NCBI GenBank assembly: GCA_030562195.1
Contig: JAUJPP010000007.1
Coordinates: 22,503,769 to 22,567,768, forward strand
DNA length: 64,000 bases
DNA from: Nipponacmea schrenckii
Taxonomy: Eukaryota > Mollusca > Gastropoda > Lottiidae
Direction of reading: 5' to 3'
The translations under genes and the position numbers were made by a program. The notes below the pieces were generated by a model. It was not told where the DNA came from. It made no database searches and saw only the letters and a program-made list of their open reading frames with translations. Shown here one piece after another: positions 1 through 10,800 of this stretch. Each line of letters begins with the position of its first letter. Position 1 is the first letter of the stretch.

Positions 1-689
1 TCATGTGAATGCTGTATTTTAGCCAATTTTAGTTCAATATAATCATAGCAATACTTTCTTCTCTAAACTTGGTAAAAGTCTCTCTCTCCATATGCAATGT
101 TCCATAATTCAGCCTTCTCAGGAAGTAGCTTGGTCTTGAGTTTGTTTTTGTATGAGAATTGATTAGTACCATTGTAAAGTCACACATCAGTAAGATGGCA
201 GTACAATAAGCTAATAAGGTAAAAAAAAAAAAAGGGTAGGTTATTTGATAGACCTTAAGGTTAACTAAATTTGATACATGTATAAATAAATCAAATTAAT
301 ATAGAATCTAAAGCAGTTATATGACTTGTAAAATATGCATTTGATTAGTTTTATATATAAAAAATTTTTTTGATGAAAATGGTTACCAGAAAACCCCCAA
401 ACTTTTAAAATTAATATCACCCAAGGCAAACTGTTGGTCATCTCATGGGTATAATTTATATTCATGAGTTAAACTAGATTTCTTGGTCATATTTTCTCAA
501 CTCAAACATTAAATTAGACCCTTAGTTATGTTCAGAAATATAAATTTCAGTTTAGCATGGTTTGGTTTGATTATAGACTCAATCTTATTTTAGTAAACTA
601 TTGTCCAAAAGAAACTCTTTATAAACTCTGCTGATCAGACACATTGATATCACAGCAACAAAATTACCGTACACAAGATATGCCACATT

Positions 690-1055
690 TGACAGCCATC
701 GAGGGAGAGAGCCGTTGGAATGAGCACCACACATCGACATCGCCAAAAGGTTGTGATGTGCATGCATCACTATCAGCATGTTGATGCAGCAGTTAGATCA
801 GACAGGTCAGGCATTATACAGGCCCAAGAGTGGAAGACCCAAGCAACCATACTGCGCTCAGATTGTTACTTCCAGGTACTTCATTATAGGAAATGTACCG
901 TAACAGAATGGGACACAGGATCAGTCAACAGACCATCTACAGGAAACTGCGACAGTATGGTATCCGGTCATGTCATCCCTACTGCAGACCGCTTGTGACC
1001 CCTCTACACCAAAACAACATACTGATATGGGCCATGCCAGTCCGATTTTGTATTG
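690..1055 (+). pseudogene. Tc1/mariner-like transposase fragment, decayed
   Basis: Two reading frames together resemble the N-terminal DNA-binding part of Tc1-like transposases. One short stretch around 800-835 reads QTG then RPKSGRPKQP, as in the linker between the two helix-turn-helix units. A second frame, from about 898, reads RISQQTIYRKLRQYGIRS followed by P.Y..PLVTP.H, as in the second helix-turn-helix and the start of the catalytic domain. The frames are not continuous and no DDE residues follow, so this is a dead remnant. Recognition is from family memory; no terminal repeats were identified. Confidence 0.6.
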
Positions 1056-1104
1056 ATGCTTTTGATGGATATACCCAATACTCACTTTCCCTTCATTTCT
1101 GAGA

Positions 1105-2848
1105 TCAGTGCTCTTAAGAAATGTTCATTTTTTGACCCCACCTATCTTTAAAGGCTTGTCATACAGATTTTATTAAAATGAATTTTTTGTAAAGATGTTG
1201 TGAAAGGAGTTATCAAAAACATAACACAAATCTTAAACTTCTATATTGTTTAGTTTTTATTTTATTTCAATGCAAACAGGTGGTATCGTTTCTTTTGGAC
1301 ACTAGTTTATATAGTATTCTTTTATATCTTGTGTGACACTGTTGTCTCCCCTAATAAATAAATGTTTAATCCTCAACTTGAACTAGAAATGAAAAAAAAA
1401 AATCCTGTATATTTTAATTTAAACTAAAAGAACATATTTAAAACATAATTTAAGAGATGAATAACAAAATGATTGATATTGGTATGTGTATGGTATGGTC
1501 AGAGAAATTGAAAACGATTCTATTTCTTTCAATAAAATTATTGTTATTCTTAAATTACCTCAAGTTGATCTTTATAACAGTGAAGGTCTAGCCTTTGTTC
1601 ATTAACCTGGTCTTAAATCAGATTCTGAAAGCAGGCTGAGAATGTTTTTTATTAGAGCTATTATATTCAATGGATTGATTCCTGTTGATTGAACACTTCT
1701 TAACAATTAATTTTACAATATGATCTGACTTTGATTTCACATTTCTGCTTATTCTACATACCAGTACTATTTCCCCTCTGCTTAGCTTAACATATATATC
1801 TCTACATTGTTGGAAATAAAATATATACAGCAAAGACATATAATTAAGAAAGATTGTTAAAAAGTACACCATTCAAACATCATACTTTGATGTGTGATAC
1901 AAGTAAACTTAGATCATATGTATGATTCCTCAGATCTCCTGTGTTGAAGAATACAAAAAGGTAGGTAGAAAAGTGAAGTTGTGGGTCTGATATAGATCTC
2001 TGCAAATCCTACCCCTAGTCCTTGCACACTGTGTTCTTCTCAAGTAGTTTGCCATACATACACTACACATAGATAAATTAAAATGTTACACAGTAGGCCT
2101 ACACATGAAAAAGGAATAAGGTCCTCATATTTGATAGGGGAATGTTTGTTTTAAATTTAACAGTTAAAGATGGGATTTAACTCTTGGGGAAATTTTTATT
2201 TACTGAATTTTTTTTTTTGGAAATTGATAAAGTGTTGGAAGCATACTTTTATTACCAATAGTCAATATTAAACTCAAATATTAGCTGTAGGACGTGTGTA
2301 TTATACCTTTAAATGTTTCTTATTCAAAGTTCCCCTGTACAAATCCAAACATTGTAGATATTTCTTTCTTTTTTTCATTTAATTTAAACCTTCTAGTTTA
2401 TTTTGATCCATTGGATTGTAATAATATACATCTAATTCAACCCAAATGATGACATTGGTAATGGAAAAGAAATTCCGCTATAATTCTGATAGGATAATAT
2501 AGGGTTTAATTTGATATTGCCTAAAATAATTTCTCAGCATAAAAAAATCAATTTGAGAATGTTAGAGAGGACCTATTCCTTTATACTGATAAGAGCACAG
2601 AGGGCAAATTGTAACTTCTTATTGTATCTTTATTAGGCCATAGAAGCATGCTCAGGCTCATTATTATTTTGAAATCATCGTTTATTATCTAAAGCTATGT
2701 TTTTTTTCATTATGACACATCTTTAATCAAACATCATCATTTAAGTTTAAACAATTCTTAATATTTTGAGTTTAATTCTACAAGATATTTTTCTCAATTA
2801 GAAAGTTCTTTGTTTATTTTGTTAACATTTACTTGCCTTAATTACCAG
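1105..2848. other. No recognised exon; intron or 5' flank of WDR59
   Basis: AT-rich sequence without a convincing exon. It most likely belongs to an intron of WDR59, because the first recognised exon at 2849 begins in mid-codon and the N-terminal WD repeats are not seen in the window. The only structure noted is the MITE relic at about 2170-2325. Confidence 0.5.
2170..2325 (+). repeat. Degenerate relic of the 474-bp TTAA MITE family
   Basis: This stretch (ending near GTAGGACGTGTGTATTATACC) follows, with substitutions, the right part of the MITE at 36989-37462: a T-run, 'aagtgt.gga.gcatact', 'cagtcaatat', 'ataagc.gtaggacg.gtgtatt'. No clean terminal repeat remains. Confidence 0.5.
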
Positions 2849-5800
2849 CGGGCACACTTCACTTTCCTACACTAGCCCAGGCTGCAACAGCCCCTTTATC
2901 AGCAGTAGCATCTCATCCAAATCTTGCTGAACTTTTTAAACAAGGTAGGTTTAAATCATTGACAGTGAGAACAATTGTGTTAAATAAAAAGTCTGCATTG
3001 AATATTAGAGAAAGTAATAAAAATGTGTAAGGTTGCAATTTTAGTGATATTAATTATATTTTACAATTAGTGGAATTGATTGTGTTAAGAACCCAGTTTG
3101 TGTTGAAATCATTTGCTTCAAATTAAACTTTAATAATAGTGGCTATTGTTTTTTTAAAATGGTAGAGTATTTTATCAACAGCTATTTAAACCCTATTGTA
3201 CTAAAAGTAAACTGGATATAAAACATTTTAATTGATAGTAAACTATTTTCACAAGTTAGTTTGTTTCTGCACTTCTATCTGAATTTGTAAATTGACCTAT
3301 TGTGTTGAATGCATTAGATTTATTCTTTTTTATCCATATTAATTCTGAGCACTTGTGTATGTGTGTGTGAAATAAATACCGGTCAACAATTTGAAGATAT
3401 AATTTCTAATAATTTGTGCAAGCTGTGATTGCAATTTTATGTTTCTGCACATGCAAAACTGAAAATTAAGAAATATCTGTTAAAATTTTGTCGCAAAACA
3501 TTATCAATTGGCAGAACCAAATTGTAATGTAATGAAATAAAAATTGTACAGCCTTTAGAAATTTTGTGCCTATTTCTATGAAACAAAAACCTAGTTTTGA
3601 ACAAGTGACTAAGAATCAGGGCAATTCTGAATTGACTGAAAAAATGGGTTTTCTTTTACTGTAGAAGACTGTCATAGAATCTGGTTATCAACCTTAGAAT
3701 TTAAGAAAATATTTCTAAAAGTTACATTTAAATCAAAATATTTTAGTTTGCAATATTTCTTAACAGCAATGGTAAAAAATAAGAGATCTAACAGTTGGTC
3801 TGATTCCTATGATGATTATCGAATTATTGAAGATGAAATTGATGAAAATGTTGATCAAGAAAGATTACAGTATGAAATGGACAGCAGGTACGAAATTAAC
3901 TATTGTTTAACTGTGTTCATACACAAACTGTGGGTGAAGATTTGTACAAGAATAATAACTGTTTTCTAGAGAATGCAATTTAACTGTATTATACACATGC
4001 AAGATGATTACTTTGGTTTTTTGTTTCTGCTTATTTAGTATTAAAATATCATTACCTTTTCCAAGTGAGATGTAACAAAAAGATACAGTTAAATAATTTC
4101 AGGTAGGATAAAAGTAGGCCACACAAGTAACTTTAACTGATTTTCATATAATAAAATAACATTTCAGGATGTTGGACCCTACAAAAGTTGGAATATATGA
4201 TCAGTATAAATTAGCATATGCTAAAATATTGTATCAATGGGGATTAATTAACCAATCAGCATTAATTATGAAGTATATTTCGTTTCCTACACCGCCAGAA
4301 AGAAATTATGGTATGTAATCAACACTGTTTTCTAAATGCCTTTTTTAAAACTATTATTTTTAAGGGCGCCAAATTTCATTGAATTTAAATTGATAAATAT
4401 TTCAGAGAATCTGAATTTCTATTTATTTCACCACAGTTCCTATGATAAAGCAGCTAATTCTTATCATATCACACTTATTGCTGTATTCATTGTGTAATAG
4501 ATTCTTTTTATACGCCCACATGAAAATGTGGACGTATATTGCCATCACCCCTGTCCGTCCGTCCGTCCGTCCGTCCATCCATCAACAATTACTTGTGTAC
4601 GCGATACAGGCCGAGTTTTTATCTGATTTGAATGAAACTTGGTATGTGTATTCATCTTGATAATATCTCGGACAAATTCGAAAATGGCATAATTTCAGAT
4701 ATCGGTTTATGAGTTATGGCCATTGATTAAATGAAAAACGTTAAAATTTACTTGTGTACGCAATAGAAGCTGTAGTTATCATCCGATTTGAATGAAACTT
4801 GGTATGTGCATTCATCTTGATAATATCTCGCCAGATGTCTGTTTATGAGTTATTGCCCTTGATTTAATGAGAAAATGTTAAAATTCACTTGTGTACGCTA
4901 TAGAAGCTGTAGTTTTTATCCGGTTTGAATGAAACTTGGTATGGGTATTCATCTTGATAAAATCTCGCCAGATGTCTGTTTATGAGTTATTGCCCTTGAT
5001 TTAATGAGAAAATGTTAACATTTACTTGTGTACGCAATAGAAGCTGTAGTTTTTATCCGATTTGAATGAAACTTGGTGTGTATTCATCTTAATAACATCT
5101 CGGACAAGTTCAAAATTGGTGCGATTCTAGATGTCGGTTTATGAGTTAAAATGAAAAAACATGGAATTTTCTGTTTGCTGAAGTGGGCGTATGTTACCTT
5201 GTCTGGCAAGCTATCTTTATCTTTTAATTTCATTTTGTGTTAAATTTTATATACTGTGTTTTATACCTTGTTTAAAAAAAGAAGTAGCTGGCTCTACAGG
5301 AATTTAAGATTGTTCTTTATTATTACATAAGGAATTAATTTAAGTTCCATGGTAAATTTACATATTTTTTACAATCTATCGGATTGAAATAATTTGTTTA
5401 TTTTCTTCATTCCCTTATAAATAACAAATCTCTAGAGAAATGAAGAAAATAAAGTCAATATCATGTCAAATAGTTATTTATTTATTTTTTTGTTACTATG
5501 TCTTCAAAATGTGATTTGAAACTTATTGGCAGTAAATATTAAATATATTAAACATTGTTATTGATCTACTTACATGGTAATATATATTTTCAGAATTTAT
5601 TGTAAGTTGTCATCAATGTAATCAAACTACAGATAATCCCCAATGTGCTAACAACCATATAGCTTTAAAATGCTCTATTTGTAGAACTGGCGTTAAAGGT
5701 AAGTATCATTAAGGCAATATTATCTTTGGACTTAAAATGATTCAACATAGATGCTCAAATCAGCATGTTGATTGGTGCTGCTACAGTAGTGATCATTAAG

Positions 5801-6682
5801 ACAATTCTTCATCACCCAAAGCGAAAGAATAGTGCGAAAGGTTCGCCAATGGGTCAGCGACTGATCAAAATAAAAGATCAGCATGGTGCTTATCATTCTT
5901 TATAGTGTGTGTATCAGCAAACAGACCAGGCCAGCCTCAGAAATTTACTACCCATGGATGTAACTTCCTAAAGTACAAAGATGTGACTATTAATTGTCAA
6001 AATATTGTAAAGGCATGGGTTATCCGCATACAAATTCATATTTGTTTTATGCCGCTCTCCATTTTGAAAGCCAAGTCACATGGGTAGACAACCACATGAC
6101 ATCTGATTAGTTAACAATTGATGCCTAATTTAAATATTGCCAACATTTGGTGGAAAGATAAAGCATGCATCTAAAAATTTGAACACGGTCATACATGTTT
6201 GACTTTGTTGGAAACATTTGTTGACAAACACCGTCATACAAATGTTTGATCATGTAGGCAACGATTTAGTCTAGTTATGTTTATACAAGTGCTCAGGTGA
6301 CTGGATATTCTCAGCATCTCATTGTTTATGTGTTAACTGCTCAGTGGGATCAAGTGGATCAGGACCACATGGTGCTAGGCCTATGACCAGATCCAATATT
6401 TGGTAGGAAGTTAAACATACACAAGAGATAGCAAATAATTTTGTCATACGCACAGGTTGTTTTATTTATATATGTTTTAATTAAGATAAATTTTTCTGAG
6501 TAAGAGATTAGAAAGATATAGTCTTTTGCTGTTATATTTCAGGTGCTGCTAATTTCTGTTTAACATGTGGACATGGAGGTCATACTCAACATATCTTAGA
6601 TTGGTTTGAACAAGAAGATTTATGTCCTACAGGTTGTGGATGTAGCTGTTTAAAAAACAACCCTGCTATAGACGGCTGGTAA
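2849..6682 (+). CDS. WDR59: WDR59, GATOR2 complex subunit; last five exons (3'-terminal part)
   Basis: Exons 2849-2944, 3767-3887, 4168-4310, 5594-5698 and 6543-6682 have GT/AG borders and mutually consistent phases; TAA stop at 6680-6682. They encode about 200 C-terminal residues. The part after RMLDPTKVGIYDQYK and YAKILYQWGL matches the conserved helical region of WDR59. The last two exons give its zinc-binding RING-like end, with C..C pairs in CHQC, CSIC and FCLTCGHGGHTQH, finishing CPTGCGCSC. WDR59 is a subunit of GATOR2, which relays amino-acid sufficiency to mTORC1 at the lysosome. The N-terminal WD repeats and RWD domain are missing, presumably to the left of the window. Exon 2849 starts with two bases of a split codon. 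A HINE-like repeat sits in the 4311-5593 intron in the sense orientation. Confidence 0.92.
4509..5216 (+). mobile_element. HINE/pearl-like repeat, copy H1 (intron of WDR59)
   Basis: Begins TATACGCCCACAT with a small hairpin (CCCACAT..ATGTGG), then a (GTCC)n tract, then about four diverged units of the tandem core (motif GAATGAAACTTGGTATG). It ends with GTGGGCGTAT, the inverse of the start, plus a weak hairpin CTTGTCTGGCAAG and CTATCT. Unit type is 'cttgtgtacgcaatagaagc'. Non-coding. Confidence 0.75.
5750..6480. other. Intron of WDR59 without recognised element
   Basis: Intron sequence between the last two WDR59 exons. A stretch near 5915-5960 reads NRPGQPQKFTT in one frame, faintly like the linker of a Tc1 transposase, but nothing around it supports this. 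Confidence 0.3.
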
Positions 6683-7318
6683 ATTTTCCTGATCATCATG
6701 GTTCTTTTGGTGCTGTTTGAAAGGTACTTATTTACAACCATAATAAGTCAAAGGATGATCACTTAATCCAGTCTTGAAATTTTGGATAGTACTGAATATT
6801 TTTGTGAGTGATATTGTGAAACGTTTTGAAACGAAAAAACTATGTTGATAAATTATACCATTATTGTTAAATTAATATATTGTTAAATACTTTTTACAGT
6901 ACTTTTTTTGGATAATGATATATTCACCCAATACATTCATTATCAGTTTCATTGTATTACTGATACTGGCCACTTTGGTAAGCTAGTTAAAGGGTGATTA
7001 GAAAACATGAATCTCATGTTTGTCCATCTCTAACTATAGCTCTCTGTCTTACTTCATAATACTGTGTCAGTCTGTGATTTCCGCGAGGTGTTGGATCATA
7101 GACAATTGAATCAGAAAATGAATCGGTACTGAAATGAAAAGGGAGTAGTGAAAGCACATTTTGTCACTTGTGAATGCCCAGTTATTTGGGTGATGAAAAT
7201 GAAATCTTTGGGTGTTTTTGAACTAAATAATAGACTCTGACAAAATGAACTATGCCAGACACCACAATTAGACATCAGACATCACAAAAGAAGTATTAGC
7301 ATATGGTAACTGATCTTA

Positions 7319-7485
7319 TTAAAGCTGAACTCCTGTTATAAAAATAAATTAAATAATTAATAATTTAGGTTTTGATGGGAGAGTCAGACGCCATACTTGT
7401 TTTAAGTTTGAAACAAGTATGGCGGATAAGTTTTTTTTTATTATTAATTATTCAATTTATTTTTATAACAGGAGTTCAGCTTTAA
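7319..7485. mobile_element. Fold-back TTAA element (piggyBac-type MITE candidate)
   Basis: The left arm TTAAAGCTGAACTCCTG and the right arm CAGGAGTTCAGCTTTAA are exact inverse copies. Pairing continues inward through the AT-rich stretch and again at 'acgccatacttgttt' against 'aaacaagtatggcg', so almost all of the 167 bp can fold on itself. Each end carries TTAA, the target duplicated by piggyBac-type transposases. It lies between the stop codons of WDR59 (6682) and the convergent gene (7803), so it may be in the 3' UTR of either. Confidence 0.75.
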
Positions 7486-7659
7486 GCCAAATGTCAAGGT
7501 CATCAAAAATTTTCAAACCAGAAGATGAACAACAAATATGAGTAATTTCACTCAGATGTGCTATGCCCATTTTAGGTTTTTTTGCCATATTTTAAACTAT
7601 TTAAAATGTCTAGTAGTGTTTAAATTACAAGCTTTTAAATCAAATAGGTAACATGCAAA

Positions 7660-7760
7660 TAACAGCTTTGCCACCACAGGTTTACAGATGTAGAAGACAG
7701 TGTTGCTGCAGCTGACAGAGCCTGAGCTGTGTGCCCTGCTGAAGGATTGACATTGCAAAA
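7660..7760 (-). repeat. Short dispersed repeat shared with 16540-16640
   Basis: The stretches around GATTTACAAATG (16556) and GGTTTACAGATG (7679), both ending near CTGTGTGCCCTG, line up over about 90 bp with many substitutions. It lies just beyond the stop codon of the zinc-finger gene. Nature unknown. Confidence 0.4.
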
Positions 7761-7802
7761 CAAACTGGGACAAGCAAAGTACCACAAACTTACTAATACT
7801 TA

Positions 7803-10800
7803 CTAATAAAACTGGTAAAAAACACAATAATAAACAACTAAACCAAATGCTACTAATATTGCTAGTACCACATACACAGCTATTTTACCATCTTGTGTCT
7901 ACAAAAATAAAATATAATGTATAAGATATCCCATTATACTTCATTCTGAATCAGTATTTGTACCAACCATATTTATCAAATATGGCATTGGCCTTCATTG
8001 TATATATTTATAAGAGAGAAAATAGGCACAATTGTAAACAAAGCAGTTTATTTGTCTCTAAAAGGCTACTGTTTTACACAAGTGGAATTTTATTATCTAG
8101 GATTGCTTATTTTTGCTTCAGTGTAATTGTGGGACTGTGACTCCAGCAAAGTCTGTTTGTTATCGAAAAAATTTTTTTCGTTTTTTACACACCTCACTTC
8201 GCTTAGACTGCAATATTTACAGCAAAACTGGAATTGCCACAGTGCAAAATTTGCAAAAAACAGATTTTCGGCTCCAGAATAAACGAGTTTAGCCTGATCT
8301 TTTTTTTTTTTCTTTTTTGATCTTGCTCGGGTTGAATTTGTAGCAGATATTTTTTCGCGGAATTTCGAATTATTTTAGCATTTTTCGAATTTGATTCATG
8401 TCTGATTAAGAACAAATTTGTGGAGAAAAGAAGCCAAGAAATCTGAACATATTGCCATGTTTTGCTCTACCTCCTGTTTACATGTAAATGGGTTCAAACT
8501 TCCGGTCTCTGTTTTCTGTTATAATTCTGCACTATTTGTCATTGATCATTAAAACTTGTGCTCAACAATATCTTTTAAAAAAAACTGGCCGATTCTTTTT
8601 TATACGCCCACATGGAAATGTGGACGTATATTGCCGTCGCCCCTGTCCGTCCGTCCGTCGGTCCGTCCACATTTGTTGTATCCACGATAGAGGCTACAGT
8701 TTTTATCCGATCTTAATGAAACTTGGTGTACATGTATATATTGATGATATCTCGGTCAAGTTCGAAAATGGAAATTTTCGCATGAACGGTTTTTGAGTTA
8801 TTGCCCTTGACTTAGTAAAAACGCGTCAAATTTGGGTTGTATCCACAATAGAGGCTACAGTTTTTATCCGATCTTAATGAAACTTGGTATACATGTATAT
8901 ATTGATGATATCTCGGTCAAGTTCGAAAATTGAAATTATCGAATGAATGGATTTTGAGTTATTGCCCTTGACTTAGTAAAAACACATCAAATTTGGGTTG
9001 TATCCACAATAGAGGCTACAGATTTTATCCGATCTTAATGAAACTTGGTATACATGTATATATTGATGATATCTCGGTCAAGTTCGAAAATGGAAATTAT
9101 CGCATGAACGGTTTTTGAGTTATTGCACTTGACTTAGTAAAAACGCGTCAAATTTGGGTTGTATCCACAATAGAGGCTACAGTTTTTATCCGATCTTAAT
9201 GAAACTTGGTATACATGTATATATTGATGATATCTCGGTCAAGTTCGAAAATTGAAATTATCGAATGAACGGATTTTGAGTTATTGCCCTTGACTTAGTA
9301 AAAACACATCAAATTTGGGTTGTATCCACAATAGAGGCTACAGATTTTATCCGATCTTAATGAAACTTGGTATACATGTATATATTGATGATATCTCGGT
9401 CAAGTTCGAAAATGGAAATTTTCGCATGAACGGTTTTTGAGCTATTGCCCTTGACTTAGTAAAAACGCGTCAAATTTGGGTTGTATCCACAATAGAGGCT
9501 ATAGTTTTTATCCGATCTTAATGAAACTTGGTATACATGTATATATTGATGATATCTCGGTCAAGTTCGAAAATTGAAATTATCGAATGAACGGATTTTG
9601 AGTTATTGCCCTTGACTTAGTAAAAACGTGTCAAATTTGGGTTGTATTCACGATAGAAGCTACAGTTTTTATCCGATCTTAATGAAACTTGGTATACATG
9701 TATATATTGATGATATCTCGGTCAAGTTCGAAAATGGAAATTTTCGAATGAACGGTTTTTGAGTTATTGCCCTTGACTTAGTAAAAACGCGTCAAATTTG
9801 GGTTGTATCCACAATAGAGGCTATAGTTTTTATCCGATCTTAATGAAACTTGGTATACATGTATATATTGATGATATCTCGGTCAAGTTCGAAAATGGAA
9901 ATTATCGCATGAACGTTTTTTGAGTTATTGCACTTGACTTAGTAAAAACGCGTCAAATTTGGGTTGTATCCACAATAGAGGCTACAGTTTTTATCTGATC
10001 TTAATGAAACTTGGTATACATGTATATATTGATGATATCTCGTCAAGTTCAAAAATGGAAATCATTGCATGAACAGATTTTGAGTTATTGCCTTGACTTA
10101 GTAAAAATGCGTCAAATTAGGGTTGTATCCATGATAGAGGCTACAGTTTTTATCCGATCTTAATGAAACTTGGTATACATGTATATATTGATGATATCTC
10201 GGTCAAGTTCCAAAATGGAAATTATCGAATGAACAGATTTTGAGTTATTGCCCTTGACTTAGTAAAAACGCGTCAAATTTGGGTTATATCCACGATATAG
10301 GCAACAGTTTTTATCAGAAATTCAAATTTGACGATTTTTTGATGAATAGTTTATGAGTAATTGCCCTTGACTAAGTAAAATTGCTTAAAAATTCATTTTC
10401 TGTAGACACTATAGAAGCTACAATTATCTATGGATTTTAATGAAACTTGGTATGAGCATTGGAATTGATAAGAGGGCGGTCAAGTTCGATTTGGACAATT
10501 TTGCGATAAACAGTTTTGGAGTTATTGCCCCTGCCTCTATATTTGTTGTAGACAAAATAGAAGCTACAATTTTCAATGGATTTAAATGAAACTTGGTGTG
10601 AGCATTAGAATTGATAAGACACAGTCAAGATCGAATTTGATGATTTTTCGATGAACAGTTTTTTAGTTATTGCCCTTGACTTAGTAAGATTGTGTCAAAA
10701 TTTTTTTCTGGTTCAATAGAAGCTACAATTTTCAATGGATTTTGATGAAACTTGGTGTTTTTGAGTTTTTGCCCTTGACTTCAATATCCATTTAGTGAAT

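Noticed and set aside
1934..1960. Possible 27-nt WDR59 micro-exon between CAG and GTAGGT
   Set aside because: In the phase needed to join the 2849 exon it contains a stop codon.
5915..5975. Tc1-like linker phrase in a WDR59 intron
   Set aside because: A single short phrase (NRPGQPQKFTT) with no helix-turn-helix or catalytic part on either side.
8675..10283. Regular array resembling a CRISPR
   Set aside because: The 161-bp units are directly adjacent with no unique spacers, and the genome is eukaryotic.
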